Below, in pieces: positions 61,201 to 64,000 of a stretch of 64,000 nt of DNA. The DNA lies in the NCBI GenBank assembly GCA_963681505.1, contig OY811978.1:4310230-4374229 (forward strand), in the 5' to 3' direction. How positions within the stretch are numbered: the stretch's first letter is position 1; each line of letters begins with the position of its first letter. Position numbers and translations under genes: made by a program. Source of the DNA: Eunapius fragilis. Taxonomy: Eukaryota; Porifera; Demospongiae; Spongillida; Spongillidae. A model generated the notes under the pieces. The model was not told the DNA's origin. It did no database searches and was given only the letters and a program-made list of their open reading frames with translations.

Positions 61201-63608
61201 CGTCATAGGCCACGTAAGTGCATTGGAATATGCATGCATACGTCGTTTAGTCTATAAGTGAGATCGAACATGTGTAAAGGCATTGATACAAGCCATTTTG
61301 GGATAAGGAATGCACTATTCTTCGGTGCTAACAGAAACCTTTCATAATATGGCCAAGCTGCAGCATGTTGAGAGACCAACCATCATGTAGGGTGTACTTG
61401 GTGGCCAACATGTAGGGTGTACATGGAGGCAAACCTTGTAGGGTGTACATGGAGGCCAACAATGTAGGGTGTACATGGAGGCCAATCATGTAGGGTGTAC
61501 ATGGAGGCCAACCATGTAGGGTATACATGGAGGCCAACCATGTAGGGTGTACATGGAGGCCAACCATGTAGGGTATACATGGAGGCCAACCATGTAGGGT
61601 GTGGGGAGGCCAACCATGTAGGGTGTACATGGAGGCCAACCATGTAGGGTGTACATGGAGGCCAACCATGTAGGGTGTACATGGAGGCCAACCATGTAGG
61701 GTGTACATGGAGGCCAACCATGTAGGGTGTACATGGAGGCCAACCATGTAGGGTATACATGGAGGCCAACCATGTAGGGTGTACATGGAGGCCAACCATG
61801 TAGGGTGTGGGGAGGCCAACCATGTAGGGTATACATGGAGGCCAACCATGTAGGGTGTACATGGAGGCCAACCATGATGGGTGTACATGGAGGCCAACCA
61901 TGTAGGGTATACATGGAGGCCAACCATGCATGGTGTACATGGAGGCCAACCATGTAGGGTGTACATGGAGGCCAACCATGTAGGGTGTACATGGAGTCCA
62001 ATCATGTATATAGGGTATACATGGAGGCCAACCATGTAGGGTATACATGGAGGCCAACCATGTAGGGTGTACATGGAGGCCAACCATGTAGGGTGTACAT
62101 GGAGGCCAACCATGTAGGGTATACATGGAGGCCAACATGTAGGGTGTACATGGAGGCCAACCATGTAGGGTGTACATGGAGGCCAACCATGTAGGGTGTA
62201 CATGGAGGCCAACCATGTAGGGAGTACATGGAGGCCAACCATGTAGGGTGTACATGGAGGCCAACCATGTAGGGTATACATGGAGGCCAACCATGTAGGG
62301 TGTGGGGAGGCCAACCATGTAGGGTATACATGGAGGCCAACCATACAGGGTGTACATGGAGGCCAACCATGTAGGTATACATGGAGGCCAACCATGTAGG
62401 GTATAATTGGAGGCCAACCATGTAGGGTGTACATGGAGTCCAATCATGTATATAGGGTATATATGGAGGCCAACCATGTAGGGTGTACATGGAGGCCAAC
62501 CATGTAGGGTGTACATGGAGGCCAACCATGTAGGGTATACATGGAGGCCAACCATGTAGGGTATACATGGAGGCCAACCATGTAGGGTATACATGGAGGC
62601 CAACCATGTAGGGTGTACATGGAGGCCAACCATGGAGGGTGTACATGGAGGCCAACCATGTAGGGTATACATGGAGGCCAACCATGTAGGGTATACATGG
62701 AGGCCAACCATGTTGGTAGAAGCTATCATCTTTCACTACTGGGCACACATGGTTTTTTAAAGGATATTTTTGATGTAAGATGAGTGCCAGGCACTAGAAT
62801 TGTGTCGTGAGCATGCATCAACATTTCTTAAGCAACAGGAAATACTAGTTGTTCGCATTAAAAAGAAAAATACACATATGGTATATGTGTAATGAGGGTA
62901 CTGCCATGCGAAAAAATTAAACACACAAGCATTCCTGTGCTCATGCATGCTTTTCCTTATGCAGCATGTCATCATGCCAGTGGATGACAGCTATTCTGTA
63001 CCACTGAAAACCTCAAAGCCAGAGGGAATAGGTATATGTATACTAATGTATTCCTTATGTACAAATTATATGTACACATGTAAGTGCACGTTTGGATGAA
63101 CACACGCTTATTGTCACACACACATCCGTACACACATTATAGTTACAATAACTCATGATCAAGCTGTGAACTATCAAGTCCTGGCTCTTGTCCCTGAATG
63201 TGAATATGCTCAGCCTGTGGACCATAAGAGATTATGTAAGACGGCTGAAGTGTCAAGGGAATACGAATGTAAGTTTTAGGTCTCCGTATATTTACATGTA
63301 TGCTTAATGCGTCTGCAGTACGTGTGTATATAGAAAAGCAGAGGAACGATTTGATATGCACAGTTCTTGTACTGCCTTGGGATCATTCCAGATAATCATT
63401 GTACCTCACATCAAGGAGTGCTATATTAAAATACTAAATAAGCGCAGTGATGATGAGAGGGGCTTGGTACTATCATGGCAGTCTTCTGAACAGGATATAA
63501 TGTTGAAATTTCATGTCGGAAATTTGCATGTACACACATCATCGATGTATTGCATCTATGTGCATAATAGTGAAATGATATACATCTATGTTTGCAGCTG
63601 TTCTCTGA
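52232..63608 (+). CDS. Receptor gene F: diverged intact SP-Ig-FN3x3-TM-long tail
   Basis: Exons: 52232-52304 (signal peptide, MVNTEFHKC start), 57367-57765 (Ig), 58252-58524 (FN3-1), 58785-58879 and 58932-59127 (FN3-2), 59450-59767 (FN3-3), 59853-59885 (Ser/Thr-rich stalk), 59938-60033 (TM), 60214-60229 (16-nt microexon), 60508-60637, 61085-61213, 62965-63031, 63179-63268 and 63598-63608. The sum is 1926 nt, encoding 641 aa. Intron 1 is about 5 kb and carries a Ginger-like transposon. The ectodomain exons are nearly identical to the other copies, but the TM (AIIAAIIIPIVVLF...) and tail are strongly diverged. Tail tyrosines lie in TIYAEC, HIYDSL, HPYERL, DSYSVP, CEYAQP and the terminal REYESVL. 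The Ig loop region is the longest of the family. Tail phase pattern and motif order match gene A. Confidence 0.84.
53261..55874 (-). mobile_element. Ginger-like DNA transposon in intron 1 of gene F
   Basis: Terminal inverted repeats (TGTCGCAGTGTATATTGTCC at the left; the right end read inward is TGTCGGGGTTTATATTGTCC) are flanked by the 4-bp duplication CCGG (53257-53260, 55875-55878). Minus-strand remnants include an integrase zinc-binding segment ending NCEICQRVN (about 54960-55200), part of an integrase core (KWPEAAPLKDKTAEGV, about 54430-54500), and a Ulp1-type cysteine-protease motif QRQRGSNDCGGLFALAFAT (about 53890-53970). Ginger elements are known to carry a Gypsy-like integrase, TGT ends and sometimes Ulp1 or OTU proteases. 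ORFs are eroded; the copy is dead. Confidence 0.7.
53276..53455. repeat. Subterminal TCCTAGGA repeats of the Ginger-like element
   Basis: Repeated TGTCCCC...GGACAT...TATCCTAGGATA modules, three to four at the left end, and inverted counterparts at 55770-55850. This arrangement resembles transposase-binding subterminal arrays. Confidence 0.8.
55879..57366. other. Remainder of gene F intron 1
   Basis: Non-coding, AT-rich, with no recognised element. It ends with the acceptor of the Ig exon. Confidence 0.5.
61385..62712. repeat. 26-bp minisatellite, about 51 units, in a tail intron of gene F
   Basis: The tandem unit is GGTGTACATGGAGGCCAACC plus ATGTAG (26 bp), with GGTATACATGG and GGTGTGGGG variants. 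It lies between tail exons 2 and 3. The antisense strand is nearly stop-free in all three frames because the period is not a multiple of three, giving long spurious ORFs. It is unrelated to the 38-bp repeat of A, C and E. Confidence 0.96.
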
Positions 63609-64000
63609 CTGGAAGGATATATGGAGGTACCTGGAACCTATACTATACACTTATCACATGGAGGACACTGGTATTAACTACCGAGACCTTTTAATTAATG
63701 AATTATATAGCGGTGCATAATTTGGAGTGTTATTCTTTATGTAATAGTCTGCCATAACAGAAGCTACCTATGTGTAATTGATCAGAAGCATTTTTAAATA
63801 GTATGTTCCACGATGGAATCCGTGAAAACCCGGCCCACATAACGAGGGGTTGTTCATGGCACCATTTGGACTAGGCCATGAGTGCTGGTTGAGATCTGAC
63901 GACCTTAATTTACTCGAGCGTGCTGATGCAGCCCCTGGTATGGAGCCATTTATACATAGTGAATTTTTTTGTTTTGGTTATTTGCATACCCGGTATATTT
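63609..64000. other. 3' flank of gene F
   Basis: Downstream of the TGA. No clear polyadenylation signal or next gene is visible in the remaining sequence. Confidence 0.4.

Noticed and set aside
61328-62748. Overlapping minus-strand ORFs of 448, 371, 248 and 171 aa with a repeating MVGLHV/HGWPPC pattern
   Set aside because: They are translations of the 26-bp minisatellite inside an intron of gene F. All three frames are open because the unit lacks antisense stops and its length is not a multiple of three.

Overview
The window looks like a non-bilaterian animal genome, most likely a demosponge. This is inferred from spliced Ig/fibronectin-III receptor genes with many introns of about 50 nt, an AT-rich background, abundant small hairpin transposons, and animal-type LINE, LTR, hAT-like and Ginger-like fragments. 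There are no bacterial-style genes; most long ORFs are exon pieces or repeat artefacts.

The backbone is a tandem array of six same-strand (+) genes of one receptor family, called A to F here. The full plan is: signal-peptide exon, one Ig-like domain, three FN3-like domains, transmembrane helix, and a cytoplasmic tail with several tyrosine motifs ending in (V/G/R)EY(A/E)SV(I/L)-stop. Nearly every exon is phase 1-1, so domains are exon modules. Gene A (<189-3639) lacks its 5' end, which lies outside the window. B (9588-12387) and D (36393-39705) have short tails. C (20507-26407), E (42715-48677) and F (52232-63608) have long-tail exons. The spliced models of E (647 aa), F (641 aa), B (522 aa) and D (530 aa) stay open throughout. 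C carries a 2-nt insertion in FN3-3.

The array grew by duplication of a two-gene unit (long-tail plus short-tail): [A,B], [C,D], then E and a diverged long-tail F. Spacer A-B matches spacer C-D, and spacer B-C matches spacer D-E. Differences between matched spacers are mostly transposon insertions, and some have the empty site preserved in the partner. These include a rearranged Ty3/Gypsy-type LTR element in B-C, hairpin MITEs, a fold-back element in A-B, hAT-like and TIR elements in C-D, and a SET-domain fragment in B-C. A Ginger-like transposon lies in the long first intron of F.

Expanded minisatellites sit in tail introns. A 38-bp repeat in A, C and E begins exactly at the last splice donor and recreates a donor-like sequence in each unit. 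An unrelated 26-bp repeat lies in an earlier tail intron of F. I infer that the cluster encodes cell-surface recognition receptors signalling through SH2-type adaptors or phosphatases, with paired long- and short-tail members. This recalls paired immune receptors and cnidarian allorecognition clusters; the function itself is not shown by the sequence.
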